Shown in pieces: positions 9,501 to 18,886 of a DNA stretch of 64,000 nucleotides (the first letter of the stretch is position 1; every line of letters starts with the position of its first letter). Source of the stretch: MFD04580-c1 sp963702995 (GTDB lineage: Bacteria; Planctomycetota; Phycisphaerae; Tepidisphaerales; Tepidisphaeraceae); contig OY969783.1 in NCBI GenBank assembly GCA_963702995.1, positions 3,348,001 through 3,412,000 of the forward strand, given 5' to 3'. Position numbers and translations under genes: made by a program. The notes beneath the pieces were generated by a model, which was given only the letters and a program-made list of their open reading frames with translations, made no database searches and was not told the DNA's origin.

Positions 9501-11090
9501 ATGACCAACCTGACTGACATGACAAATCGGATTTCCAACCCGCGCGACTGGCGCAACTTCGGCCTTGCGGCCCTTCTGGCGGTCGCCGCTCTCCCCTGCA
9601 CCTCGGCGCGGGCGGAAGACTGGCCCATGTGGGGCCGCACGCCCGAGCGGAACATGATCTCGCCGGAAAAGAACCCCCCCACCGAGTGGGAATACGACGC
9701 GGAAGACGCGTCGAAGAACAAGAATATCAAATGGACCGCCCCGCTCGGCTCCAAGAGTTACGGCAACCCCGTCATCTCCAACGGTGTGGTGACGATCGGC
9801 ACGAACAACTTCGGCCCCAGCGCCCTGCCCTCGACCATCGGCCCGGGCGGCAAGCCGAACGACGGCGGCGTCTTCATGGCGCTGGACGAGCAGACGGGCA
9901 AGGTGCTCTGGCAGCAGTATTACAGCAAGCTCCCCGCCGGCCGCGTGAATGACTGGCCGGGCGAGGGCCTCTGCTCCACCGCCTATACGGAGCCAGGGAA
10001 AGTCTGGTACTGCACCAACCAGTGCCATGTCGTCTGCCTCGACGTCAGCCCCGGCAACGATCCCAAGGCCGGCCCCAAGGTCGTCTGGGATTTTGACATG
10101 ATGGATAAGTTGGGCGTCTTCCCGCACAACATGACGGCGGCCGCCCCGGTGACCGTCGGCGATCTGCTCTATGTCCTGACCGGCAACGGCGTCGAAGACA
10201 CCCACAAGCACGTCGTCGCCCCCAACGCCCCGGGCCTCGTCTGCTTCGACAAGAACACTGGCGCGGTAAAGTGGACCGACAACTCCCCCGGCCCCAATGT
10301 CCTGCATGGGCAGTGGGCCAGCGTGGCGATCGCCCATGCCAACGGAAAAGACCTGGTCATCGCCCCCATGGGCGACGCCTGGGTGCGGGCGTTCGACGCC
10401 CAGACCGGGAAGCTGGTCTGGAAGTTTGACGCGAACAGCAAGGACAGCATCTACCCCTCCGGCGGCCGCAACGAAATAATCGCCACGCCCTGCGTCGTCG
10501 GGAACCGGATGTACATCACCACCGGGCAGGACCCCGAGCACAGCACGGGCTACGCCGATTTCTGGTGCATCGACCTCACCGGCACGGGCGATGTCAGCCC
10601 CGAGATCGACAACCCGGCCTATAAGGCCCCCACCGCCGGCGCGAACCTTGTCGCCCCGGCCGGGCAGATGGTCAGCAAAGGGGCGCCCAACCCCAACTCC
10701 AAGGCCGTCTGGCACTTCGGCCCCGGTAAGAAGGGGGACAAGGAAGAAACCCGGATGCACCGCAGCATTTCGACGGCGGTGGTATATAACGGGCTGGTCT
10801 TCGAACCCGACTTCTCCGGCTACCTTCACTGCTGGGACGCCGAGAACGGGAAACAGTACTGGTGCCACGACATGCAGGCTGAAATGTGGGGCAGCCCGCT
10901 TGCCTGCGACGGCAAAATCTACGTCGGCGATGGCGACGGCAACGTCCGGATCTTCGCCGCCGATAAGACGGAGAAGATGATCGCAGAGCACAATATGGGC
11001 GTGAGCGTGTTCGGATCGCCCGTTTATGCCAATGGCACGCTCTACATCCTGACGATGCAAAAGCTGTTCGCGATCTCTGAAAAGCACTGA
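9501..11090 (+). CDS. Secreted PQQ-like beta-propeller protein
   Basis: Exported protein of about 529 residues with a signal peptide (LAALLAVAALPCTSARA, cleavage expected after ARA) and then EDWPMWGRTPERNMIS, the standard opening of outer-membrane-assembly or PQQ-like propellers in Planctomycetota. Propeller blades are marked by LDEQTGKVLWQQ, FDKNTGAVKWTD, FDAQTGKLVWKFD, WDAENGKQYW and a final FAADKTEKMIAEHN. It lies 178 bases after the related lipoprotein gene and may be co-transcribed. No PQQ-dehydrogenase catalytic residues or haem motif are visible, so a structural or binding role is more likely than an enzyme. It has no linker and no C-terminal extra domain, unlike its neighbour. Confidence 0.85.
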   Translation: MTNLTDMTNRISNPRDWRNFGLAALLAVAALPCTSARAEDWPMWGRTPERNMISPEKNPPTEWEYDAEDASKNKNIKWTAPLGSKSYGNPVISNGVVTIGTNNFGPSALPSTIGPGGKPNDGGVFMALDEQTGKVLWQQYYSKLPAGRVNDWPGEGLCSTAYTEPGKVWYCTNQCHVVCLDVSPGNDPKAGPKVVWDFDMMDKLGVFPHNMTAAAPVTVGDLLYVLTGNGVEDTHKHVVAPNAPGLVCFDKNTGAVKWTDNSPGPNVLHGQWASVAIAHANGKDLVIAPMGDAWVRAFDAQTGKLVWKFDANSKDSIYPSGGRNEIIATPCVVGNRMYITTGQDPEHSTGYADFWCIDLTGTGDVSPEIDNPAYKAPTAGANLVAPAGQMVSKGAPNPNSKAVWHFGPGKKGDKEETRMHRSISTAVVYNGLVFEPDFSGYLHCWDAENGKQYWCHDMQAEMWGSPLACDGKIYVGDGDGNVRIFAADKTEKMIAEHNMGVSVFGSPVYANGTLYILTMQKLFAISEKH

Positions 11091-11096
11091 CACTGA

Positions 11097-11166
11097 AAGG
11101 ATGAGGGATGAAGGTGAAGGATGAAACGGTAGGCCCGACTCCCATCCTCTAGCCTTCACCCCCCTT
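11097..11166. repeat. GGATGAAGG-type inverted repeat
   Basis: Purine-rich left half (GGATGAGGGATGAAGGTGAA) opposed by a pyrimidine-rich right half containing ATCCTCTAGCCTTCACC. The same motif forms a better hairpin at 49258-49345. It lies just after the propeller gene; the rest of 11091-11370 shows no gene. Confidence 0.5.
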
Positions 11167-11370
11167 CCAATGTTTGTCATCGGAGCGATCCGTGGCCCGG
11201 GATCGACCGGTGGATGCGCCCGGCGTGAAGTGTGAGCGCATCTAGGAAGCAACTTCAACCGACGGGCGTTCGATAGTCCGGAGGCACCCCCGCACCGCAG
11301 CATGATCGCGGTCGGGGGCGGACCTCTGCTCCACAAAGTCCCTGGCGACCTAACCTCAACCCTCTTCATT

Positions 11371-12488
11371 ATGCCGACGACCCAAACCGCACCCGTCTCC
11401 CCCTCGACCGGGGCTTCTTCGATCGAAGCCAAGGCCCGTAAGGCCGCCGAGAAGCTCGACGCGCACGTTCTGGAGATGGTCGAATGGCACTTCAACCCCG
11501 CCACCGGGTGCCCGTTCTGGCTCGATAAGCAGAAGGCCTGGGGAATCGACGTCCGCAAGGAGGTCCACAGCTTCGCCGACCTTCGCAAGATTCCCCACTT
11601 TGAAGACGACTGGCTCCGCGGCGGCCCGGTGCGACGCTGGCTCCCCCGCGGGCTGGAAGGCCGCCCGATGTACGTCTTCGAGACCGGTGGCTCGACCGGC
11701 GTCCCCAAGAGCCGCCTCCAGATCGACGACTTCCGCATCGATTACGAGAACTTCAGCGCCACGCTTTCCGAAAAGACCTTCCCGAAGGGCGCGACTGGCT
11801 CATGCTCGGCCCCAGCGGCCCACGGCGGCTGCGGCTCGCCATCGAGCACCTCGCCCAGTTTCGCGGCGGCATCGCCTTCAGCGTGGATCTCGACCCGCGC
11901 TGGGTCATCAAGTGCCTCAAGCGCGGGGAAATGCAGGAAGTGAACCTGTACAAGAACCACTGCATCGACCAGGCGCTGACCATCCTTCGCGCCAACCCGA
12001 ACATCAAGTGCATGTTCACGACGCCCAAGCTCCTGGAAGCCTTGGCGGAAAAGATCGACCTCGCCCACTACGGCATCACCGGCATCTTCTGCGGAGGCAC
12101 CGAGCTGACGCCCCAGTTCCACCGGTTCGCCCGTGAAGAGCTGGCCCCCGGAATCGATTTCGTGCCGACCTACGGCAACACCCTCATGGGCCTGGCCACC
12201 CACAAGCCGTTTGACCCGGCCGACAATTACGAGGTGATCTACCACGCCCCCCAGCCCCGCGCGGTCGTGGACATTGTCAACCCGAAAAACGCGGACGAAA
12301 AGGTCCCGTACGGCACGATCGGCCGCGTGATGCTGACAACGCTGACCAAGGAAACGTTCATCCCCCGCTTCCTCGAGCGCGACCAGGCCATCCGCCGCCC
12401 GCCGTGCGACCCCTACCCCTGGGACGGCGCCGGCAACGTGCAGCCGTTCCAGCAATTGGGCGTGTCGGTGGTGGAGGGCGTGTATTGA
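11371..12488 (+). CDS. EphF/EhpF-like (PaaK-related) acyl-activating enzyme (one frameshift)
   Basis: ANL-type adenylating enzyme of the group often labelled phenazine antibiotic biosynthesis protein. EhpF of Pantoea, the characterised relative I have in mind, is thought to activate a phenazine dicarboxylate before reduction by an aldehyde dehydrogenase. Seen here: the P-loop-like ETGGSTGVPKS near residue 105, YGITGIFCGGTELTP, VPTYGNTLMGLA in place of the usual YGxTE, and the C-terminal DPYPWDGAGNVQPFQQ typical of this group. The protein lacks the mobile C-terminal domain of full-size ligases (about 372 residues). The reading changes frame near 11790, where GADWLMLGPSGPRR becomes continuous after one base change. 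A downstream acylating aldehyde dehydrogenase and an alcohol dehydrogenase fit a carboxylate-reduction route. No phenazine core genes are present, so the substrate is unknown. Confidence 0.7.
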
Positions 12489-12532
12489 AGCCCGCGGCCG
12501 TCATTGCCCCGCGGAAAAGGGCGAAGGTCTCC

Positions 12533-13102
12533 ATGCCTGTGGTCAGTACGACAAAGATGAACGCCCGCCAGTTCGAGATGCTCGGAGAGGATCCTCCGGG
12601 CGTCCGTCTGGAGCTGGTCAATGGGGAGGTGGCGGTGAGCCCGAGCCTGAGGCCGAGGCACAGCCGTGTCGGCGCGCGACTGACGCGGATCCTTTTGAAT
12701 CACATTATTGATCACGATCTTGGAGAGCTATTGGGGGATTTGGATACAGTGCTTGGGGAGCACGACGTCCGTCGGCCCGACCTGGCCTACTTTGCCAAGG
12801 AGCGGGTCGGCCTGATTCGTCCCGACAGCGCAGTCGAAAGCCCTCCGGATCTTTGCATCGAAATCATCAGCCCCAGCAGCGGCACAATCGATCGGACAGA
12901 TAAGTTCCGGCAGTACGCGAAGGCCGGGGTGCCCCACTATTGGATCGTCGACCCCTTGGCGCGCTCGTTTGAGGGGTTCCGTAGTTCGTCCGGCCGCTAT
13001 CGGCCCTGCGGCGGAGGTTCGGGGGCCGCAGTGATCAAGCTAGAGCCGTTCCCCGATCTGGAGATCAGCTTGGGGGAGCTTTGGCTCCCGGAGGCTGGGT
13101 AG
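12533..13102 (+). CDS. Uma2 family (DUF820) putative endonuclease, copy 1
   Basis: Uma2 proteins have a PD-(D/E)xK nuclease-like fold and are expanded in Cyanobacteria and Planctomycetota; their biological role is not established. The conserved core is present: DVRRPDLAYF, then DLCIEIISPSS, then DKFRQYAKAGVPHYWIVDP, which carry the Asp/Glu/Lys active-site residues, and the terminal ISLGELWLP. Start at ATG 12533 is chosen over an upstream in-frame ATG because homology begins at TTKMNARQFEMLGEDPP. It lies 44 bases after the EhpF-like gene and 40 bases before a close paralogue, and appears inserted within an otherwise metabolic gene run. Confidence 0.85.
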   Translation: MPVVSTTKMNARQFEMLGEDPPGVRLELVNGEVAVSPSLRPRHSRVGARLTRILLNHIIDHDLGELLGDLDTVLGEHDVRRPDLAYFAKERVGLIRPDSAVESPPDLCIEIISPSSGTIDRTDKFRQYAKAGVPHYWIVDPLARSFEGFRSSSGRYRPCGGGSGAAVIKLEPFPDLEISLGELWLPEAG

Positions 13103-13142
13103 TAGTCGGAGTCGATCCCTGCTCGTCGTCGGGAAGGTTGCC

Positions 13143-13709
13143 ATGTCCATCACCCGTTCGACAAAGATGACCGCCCGCCAGTTCGAGATGCTGGGCGAAG
13201 ACCCTCCCGGCATTCGGTTAGAGCTGGTCGAAGGAGAGGTCAAGGTGAGCCCGAGCCCGAGGCCGAGCCATTCCTATGTCAACAAGCGGCTATCGACGCT
13301 TCTCGTAAACCATATCGGCGACAGAGGCATTCTGCTCGGCGATGTCGACACGATCTTCGGCGAGTATGACGTTCGGCGCCCCGACATCCTCTATTTCACG
13401 GCCGAACGCGCCCATCTGATTCACCCCGACGCCGCTATCGACGGGCCGCCCGACCTGTGCGTCGAGATTGTGAGCCCGAGCAGTGGGACGATCGATCGGA
13501 AAGACAAGTTTCGTCAGTACGCGAAAGGCGGCGTCCCTTACTACTGGATCGTCGATCCAGAGAGGCGGTCGATCGAAGCCTTCCGGCTCGCTTCCGGTCG
13601 GTATCGGGCTTGCGACAAAGGTTCCAGCTTCGAAGTAATTAAACTACCTCCATTCCCGGACTTGGAAATTAGCCTCGGTGAACTTTGGCTTCCCGGCGAG
13701 AAGAAATAG
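13143..13709 (+). CDS. Uma2 family (DUF820) putative endonuclease, copy 2
   Basis: Tandem paralogue of the preceding gene. MTARQFEMLGEDPPG near the start and SPSSGTIDRKDKFRQYAKGG in the core are almost the same as copy 1, while the middle (HLIHPDAAIDG) and the surface loops differ. The catalytic set DVRRPDILYF, DLCVEIVSPSS and DKFRQYA is intact, so it should be as active as copy 1. A GGGAAGG ribosome site precedes the ATG. A decayed third copy follows directly, so this is a small tandem array generated by duplication. Confidence 0.85.
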   Translation: MSITRSTKMTARQFEMLGEDPPGIRLELVEGEVKVSPSPRPSHSYVNKRLSTLLVNHIGDRGILLGDVDTIFGEYDVRRPDILYFTAERAHLIHPDAAIDGPPDLCVEIVSPSSGTIDRKDKFRQYAKGGVPYYWIVDPERRSIEAFRLASGRYRACDKGSSFEVIKLPPFPDLEISLGELWLPGEKK

Positions 13710-13741
13710 TTCACTTCTTTTGCCCTTATGCTGTCAGGCTT

Positions 13742-13882
13742 TCAATTCGCCGGATCGAATCGTTTCGCCTCTTCGGCACAGCGTATGTACGAACGGAAAA
13801 AGCGTTTGGCGATGCCATCGTCAAGCTACCGCCGTTCCCAGAGCTCGAGATCCCACTTCGGGAGCTATGGCTTCCGGAGTGA
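13742..13882 (+). pseudogene. Remnant of a third Uma2 copy (C-terminus only)
   Basis: Reading from SIRRIESFRLF to KLPPFPELEIPLRELWLPE matches the last 45 or so residues of the two upstream Uma2 proteins (RSIEAFRLASG to KLPPFPDLEISLGELWLP). The nuclease core is missing and no start codon with a ribosome site serves it, so this is a decayed fragment of the tandem array. Confidence 0.75.
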
Positions 13883-13957
13883 AACTTTGAAACTTGCGGT
13901 CCTCGCAAGGCTGCTAAACTATTTCGTGCGCGTTCGAGACAGAACCAGAGCCCAAAC

Positions 13958-15400
13958 ATGCTTCACATTCCCATCCTCCGTCACGGCAAGCCGTACGAAT
14001 CGGTCGATAAGGTCGAGATCGTCCACCATGTGACCGGCGAGCCTTTCGCCCGCGTGAGCCAGGCCAATTCGGGCCTGATCGCTCGCGACATCCATCGCAT
14101 GGATGACGAAGCCCTCGAACGCTTCAAGGTCGCGGAGCTCATCCAGATGAGCAAGAAGGCGGCCGAGCTGTTCATGACGGCCGACCTGCCCGTGGGCGAC
14201 GATAAACAGTCATTCGACGATTACGTCCGCCAGCTCTCGGCCAGCACCGGGATGCCGGTCAGTTACTGCCGGACCAACGCCAGAAAGATCCATCGAACCC
14301 TCGACGAGATCGACATCATCCTCGCCGGGCTTACCCGCGGGTTCGATCTGTCGATCCTCGACCGGGGCTACGGCGACGATGACGGCCGCATGCTGTCGTG
14401 GTTCCGCGAAGCCCGCACCTTCGGCGCGATCCTGCCGAGTAACTCCCCCGGCGTCCACTCGCTCTGGATGCCGGCGGTCGCCTTGAAGACCCCCGTGATC
14501 CTCAAGCCCGGCCGCGAAGAGCCCTGGTCGCCCCTCCGCATCATCGGGGCGATGATGGCGGCCGGCTTCCCAAAGGAAGCGTTCGGCTTCTACCCGACCG
14601 ACCACGGCGGGTCGGGGACGATCCTCTCCACCGTCGATCGCGCGATGCTCTTCGGCGACGCCTCGACCACCAAGGCCTGGGCGCACGACCCGCGCATCGA
14701 ACTCCATGGCCCCGGCTACAGCAAAGTGATCCTCGGCGCCGACGCGGCCGACGAGTGGGAAAAACATCTCGATCTCATCGCCGCCAGCATCGCCGCCAAC
14801 GGTGGCCGCTCCTGCATCAACGCCTCCGGCGTCTGGACGCCGAAAAATGCCGATGCCATCGCCGAAGCTTTGGCGAAGAAGCTGTCTACCGTAAAGGCCC
14901 TCCCCGCCGACGACCCCAACGCCCAGATCGCCGCCTTCGCCAACGCCGGCATGGCCGAGCGAATGAACGCGATGATCGACGGCGCCCTGACCCAGCCTGG
15001 CGCCGTCAACCTCACCGAGCGCATTCGCGGCACGCCGCGGCTGGTCAAGGAAGGCCGCATCGCCTGGCTCCTGCCGACGATCCTCCGCGCTGAGCGCGAT
15101 CACGTCCTGGCGAACAAGGAGTTCCTCTTCCCATTCGCCTCCGTGGTCGAATGCCCGCAGGAAGAGCTTCCGTCGGCGATTGGGCCGACGCTGGTCGGCA
15201 CCGTCATCAGCAACGACCGAAAGTTCATCCGGCGGATCATGGCCCGTGAAAACATCGACCGCCTCAATATCGGGCCAATCGAAACGTTCAAGCTAAGCTG
15301 GGACCAGCCGCATGAAGGGAACCTGTTCGAGCTGCTCTACCGGCAGAGGGCGTTCCAGATGAACCACCCCGAACCTGAGGCGATCACGGCTTTTCCATGA
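13958..15400 (+). CDS. CoA-acylating aldehyde dehydrogenase / acyl-CoA reductase-like protein
   Basis: Aldehyde dehydrogenase superfamily member of 480 residues. The catalytic cysteine is in NGGRSCINASG (Cys 286) and the cofactor region reads TFGAILPSNSPGVHSLW, with LKPGREEPW and the GSGTILSTVDRAMLFGD loop. The general-base glutamate of ordinary aldehyde dehydrogenases is absent: the equivalent segment reads LHGPGYSKVILG. Lack of that residue is a hallmark of acylating enzymes that release or accept an acyl thioester, so reduction of an activated acid to an aldehyde is the likely reaction. It follows the EhpF-like ligase and the Uma2 pair and precedes an iron alcohol dehydrogenase, which supports acid-to-aldehyde-to-alcohol chemistry. 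In Pantoea, EhpF is thought to be partnered by the dehydrogenase EhpG. Confidence 0.75.
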   Translation: MLHIPILRHGKPYESVDKVEIVHHVTGEPFARVSQANSGLIARDIHRMDDEALERFKVAELIQMSKKAAELFMTADLPVGDDKQSFDDYVRQLSASTGMPVSYCRTNARKIHRTLDEIDIILAGLTRGFDLSILDRGYGDDDGRMLSWFREARTFGAILPSNSPGVHSLWMPAVALKTPVILKPGREEPWSPLRIIGAMMAAGFPKEAFGFYPTDHGGSGTILSTVDRAMLFGDASTTKAWAHDPRIELHGPGYSKVILGADAADEWEKHLDLIAASIAANGGRSCINASGVWTPKNADAIAEALAKKLSTVKALPADDPNAQIAAFANAGMAERMNAMIDGALTQPGAVNLTERIRGTPRLVKEGRIAWLLPTILRAERDHVLANKEFLFPFASVVECPQEELPSAIGPTLVGTVISNDRKFIRRIMARENIDRLNIGPIETFKLSWDQPHEGNLFELLYRQRAFQMNHPEPEAITAFP

Positions 15401-15577
15401 ACCGGTGGCGACCCCATCGCCCCCGCCGCACCAGACCGCCGCTCAACCGGTTCAGCGGGGCTATGATCCTGGCGGGAGAGGGTTCGTCCGGCCGCTGACG
15501 CGGCTCGACCCGTCTCCGGAGGCGGGGGGCTGATACCCGCTCCTGGACAGTTTTCGCCGACGGATAGGGCTCCTGGC

Positions 15578-16715
15578 ATGACCTCACTGAACGGCTCGGC
15601 ACCCGTCATCATCCCCGACTCGGCCGTCAGGGTGGTTCGTGGCCCGGGGACGCTCGACCTGCTCGGCAAACTCGCTCAATCCGAGGGAGGAAGCCGCGTC
15701 CTGCTTGTCACCGACCCAGGAATTAAGGCGGCCGGCCACGTGGAGCGCGCGGTTCGGTCCCTCTACCATGCCGGGTTGGCCGTCAAGGTTTTTGAGGACG
15801 TCGGCGAGAACCCGACGGTGATCCATGTCGGTCGGGGCGTCATCGCGGCCAAGCCCTTCAAGCCGGACCTGATCATCGGCCTTGGCGGCGGCTCCTCGAT
15901 GGACTGCGCCAAAGGGATCAACTTCATTCTCAGCGGTGGCGGAAGGATGGCCGACTACTGGGGCACCGGCAAGGCCAACCAGCCAATGATCCCGATGATC
16001 GCCGTCCCCACGACCGCCGGCACCGGCTCCGACGCCCAAAGCTACGCCCTGATCACCGACCCCGAGACCCATCAGAAGATGGCCTGCGGCGACAAAAAAG
16101 CGCTGCCCGCGCCTCGCCCTGCTCGACCCGGAGCTGACCGCCACCCAGCCCCCCCGCGTGGCGGCCGCCACGGGCATCGACGCCGTCGCCCATGCCGTGG
16201 AGAGCGCCGCCAGCACGCGCCGAACCGACGCCTCGCGCCGGCTGTCGCAACAAGCCTGGGGCCTGCTCGAAACGGCCTACGAGCGCGTCATGCGAAACCC
16301 GTCCGACGCCGAGGCGCGCGAACAAATGTTGATGGGGGCGCACTTGGCCGGCGCCGCCATCGAGAACTCCATGCTCGGTGCGGCTCACGCTTTGGCGAAC
16401 GGGCTGACGGCCACTCACGGGACCGTTCACGGCATCGCCGTCGGGCTGGTGCTGCCCCACGTGGTTCGCTTTAACGCGCTCGGCGACAACGGCAACCCCT
16501 ACGCCGATCTCATGCCCGAGGCCGATGCGCTCGCCGCTCGGCTCTCAGAACTACTTGTGGCCGGCGCGCTTCCGCGAACACTTTCCGAAGCCGGCGTCTC
16601 CGTCGAATCGATCCCCGCCATGGCGGCCATCGCCGCCAAGCAGTGGACGGCGACCTTCAATCCCCGCCCCGTGACCGAAGCCGAGCTTGCCTCCATCTAC
16701 CGGGCCGCCCGTTAA
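15578..16715 (+). CDS. Iron-containing (type III) alcohol dehydrogenase (one frameshift)
   Basis: NAD(P)H-dependent alcohol dehydrogenase of the Fe-ADH family, expected to interconvert an aldehyde and an alcohol. The nucleotide-binding GLGGGSSMDCAKGI and the signature PTTAGTGSDAQ are intact. The metal ligands are in ATGIDAVAHAVE (Asp, His), GAAHALANGL (His) and THGTVHGIA (His). The reading shifts at a run of six A (16094-16099): with five A it continues GDKKRCPRLALLDPELT, the expected family text. Length after correction is about 378 residues, normal for the family. It comes 177 bases after the acylating aldehyde dehydrogenase and would complete its reductive pathway. The direction in vivo cannot be deduced. 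Confidence 0.85.
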
Positions 16716-16762
16716 CTGCAAGATTGTTCCGCACGTGACGCGGGGTGCCGCTTTCGACTATT

Positions 16763-16791
16763 TTGTCGTTTGGGTTGCGGGTCATTATACT
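16763..16791 (+). promoter_or_regulatory. Putative promoter TTGTCG-N17-TATACT
   Basis: A -35-like TTGTCG and a -10 TATACT with 17-base spacing, followed by CCGCG. It precedes the glycosyltransferase gene at 16890. The same TATACTCCGC block recurs at 31644 and on the minus strand at 57462. Confidence 0.5.
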
Positions 16792-16889
16792 CCGCGCCGT
16801 TGAAACGGATGGGGGTGGGGCGACATCCGGTCGCGTGACAAGTCAGCGGGCTCTTCACTACCTCTTCGAGCCCCTTTGCCGGAGTCGTC

Positions 16890-18811
16890 GTGAAGACCGG
16901 CTCCGACGCCCGCTGGCCGGCGGCCCCTGGGTGGGGTGCTTCCGCCAAACGGCGCGATACAGGCAGCTTCATGTACTTCGGCGACCCTACGCACGCTTCC
17001 GCCTCGCCCGCACTTCCGATTGAGCCGCCCGACACGACCGGCCCCATGCGTACCCGACCCGCCCCGATGACCCCCGCCCCGTCCGCGCCGCCAGCCTCGC
17101 TCTCGCCCGATGTGGCCTCACCCGACACCGATCTCCTTCTGAAGCCTTCCCTCGCTGCGGCGCCGTCCATCCTCCCCGCCCCGACGCGGGCGCTGCCCGA
17201 CGCTGCCGTCGCATCCGATCGCATCCTCGCCTGGGCGGACCGCAACCGCGCTCGGATCTTCATCGCCCTGGCCCTCATCTATTTCGCCGGGTTCAATGCA
17301 CAGTGGCGCCTTGAGCCCGATAGCGCGCTCTACTTGTCGGTCGGCCGCAACATTGCGGAAGGGCACGGTTACACCTTCCACGGCCATCCGAATCGTCTCG
17401 CGTACCCTGGGCTGCCAATCCTGTTCGCCGGCACGTTCAGGCTCTTCCACACGACGAGCCTGCTCCCCGCGTTGATCCTGATGCCGCTGCTTGGGGCGGC
17501 GACGCTGGCGATGACCTATCGCCTGATCTTCCTTCGCGCCGGACGCCCCACCGCGGTATTGGTCACGTTCGGCGTCGCGATGAGCCGACTGTTTTACCGA
17601 TACAACTTCGAGCTCTTATCGGACCTGCCCTTCCTTCTCGGCGTGACGACCTTCCTGGTCGGCTATGAGGCGATCTTCTATCGATCCGAGCGCGCCGCCG
17701 CCGGGCGCGACGGCCGCATCCGCTGGTTTGACTGGGCGTTCCTTGCCTGCGGCCTGGTCATCGCCGTCGCGATGCGGCCGGCGATGTGGGCGCTCGTCCT
17801 CGCCGTCATCGCCACCCTCGGCTGGTCGCTCGGCACCGCCCTGCTCAGCCGACGGAAGTTTCACTGGGGCCACGGGCTGATCTGCCTCGGTGTTCTCGCC
17901 GCCGTTGTCATCTTCTACGACCGTGACCCGCGTCACGCCGCCACGACAAACGGCCCTGGCTACCGGGAAGAGGACGAGATGCTCAGCCTTCGTCCGCAGC
18001 GCCTCTGGACGATGACCGTACAGCTTGCCGACAGCGCCCCGGCCGTCTTCGAGTCAGCGTTGGTCAAGGCGACCTTCGGCATGCCGCTCGGCATCGGCTT
18101 CAGTTCGGTAATGGCCGGCGTGATGATCGCTCTGGGGGCGGGCTTGGCGTGGCATCGGCCGCTCTGGGGGCTTTTCTTCCTGACCACGCTGGCGATGGTG
18201 ATGCTCGTGCGTCCGCTGGACCGGTACTTCCTGCCGCTGGTGCCGCTGCTCGTCTTCGCCTGGTGGCGGGCGATCACCTGGGTCAATCGAACCTTGCCCG
18301 GCCGCTGGGGGAACCGAGCGTTCCTTCTGCTGTTTGCGCTGGGCGCCATCCCCAACGGCGCTCGCGTCGGCGGGTTCGTCGTCGAACAGCGGCAGGTCCC
18401 GTTCCTTCACAATTACAAGGAAGGGCGTTATGCATCGGCCGACTCCGCGGCGCGGATCATCGCCGAGCACGTCCCCGACGGCCGCGAGGCGACGACCGAG
18501 CAGACCGGCTGGGTCCTGGTCCCCCCCAAGTGCGGGCGCATCCTGACGTTCCTGAGCCGCCGATACGCGATCGAGCCCTCAAGGAATCCAACCTCGATCC
18601 CTACCGCCAGCCTACATTCGTCCTGGAGCCTTCCGACGCCATCCTGCGCGACCCCGCCGACAACCGCCCCACCGTTTCCCAGTGGCTCGCCGAACACGCC
18701 CTGATGGCCTCCCCCACCATTATCGCCACCGCCGATAACAAAGACCCCCACTCCAAAGAGCCCTGGACGCTGCACCGCGTCGTCCCGCGCCTCCTAAAGG
18801 CCGAACACTAA
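16890..18811 (+). CDS. GT39/ArnT-like membrane glycosyltransferase (one frameshift)
   Basis: Polytopic membrane protein with the lumenal-type first loop EPDSALYLSVGRNIAEGHGY, in which the Asp after EP is characteristic of the PMT/ArnT fold (GT39 or GT83), so a lipid-linked sugar donor is expected. There are about ten membrane helices between residues 125 and 500 after a long Pro-rich N-terminus. The reading moves to another frame near 18571: ALKESNLDPYRQPTFVL through to RVVPRLLKAEH completes the periplasmic C-terminus. The start is GTG 16890 with GGAG upstream; ATG 16971 is possible. A GT2 gene follows 75 bases later, so the pair may modify a surface glycan or lipid. Confidence 0.7.
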
Positions 18812-18833
18812 CGCCGCGCCTCCGACCCTCCCC

Positions 18834-18875
18834 ATTCAGCATTCAGCATTCAGCATTCAGCATTCAGCATTCAGC
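18834..18875 (+). repeat. Six tandem copies of ATTCAGC
   Basis: Six perfect 7-base units (42 bases) end 11 bases before the glycosyltransferase start codon at 18887. A related ATTCAGC cluster with opposing copies occurs at 23284-23385. Such heptamer arrays can change copy number by slippage. Confidence 0.9.
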
Positions 18876-18886
18876 ATTTCCCTCCC

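Noticed and set aside
9090..11738. 882-residue open frame on the minus strand
   Set aside because: It lies opposite the secreted propeller gene and the start of the EhpF-like gene, both with strong family text; the antisense frame has none and is a by-product of high GC.
11371..12488. LuxE-type acyl-protein synthetase
   Set aside because: The acyl-activating fold is similar, but the C-terminal text matches the EhpF-like group and no luciferase genes are present.
18834..18875. Possible CRISPR-like array
   Set aside because: The units are 7 bases and directly adjacent with no spacers; no cas genes are in the window.
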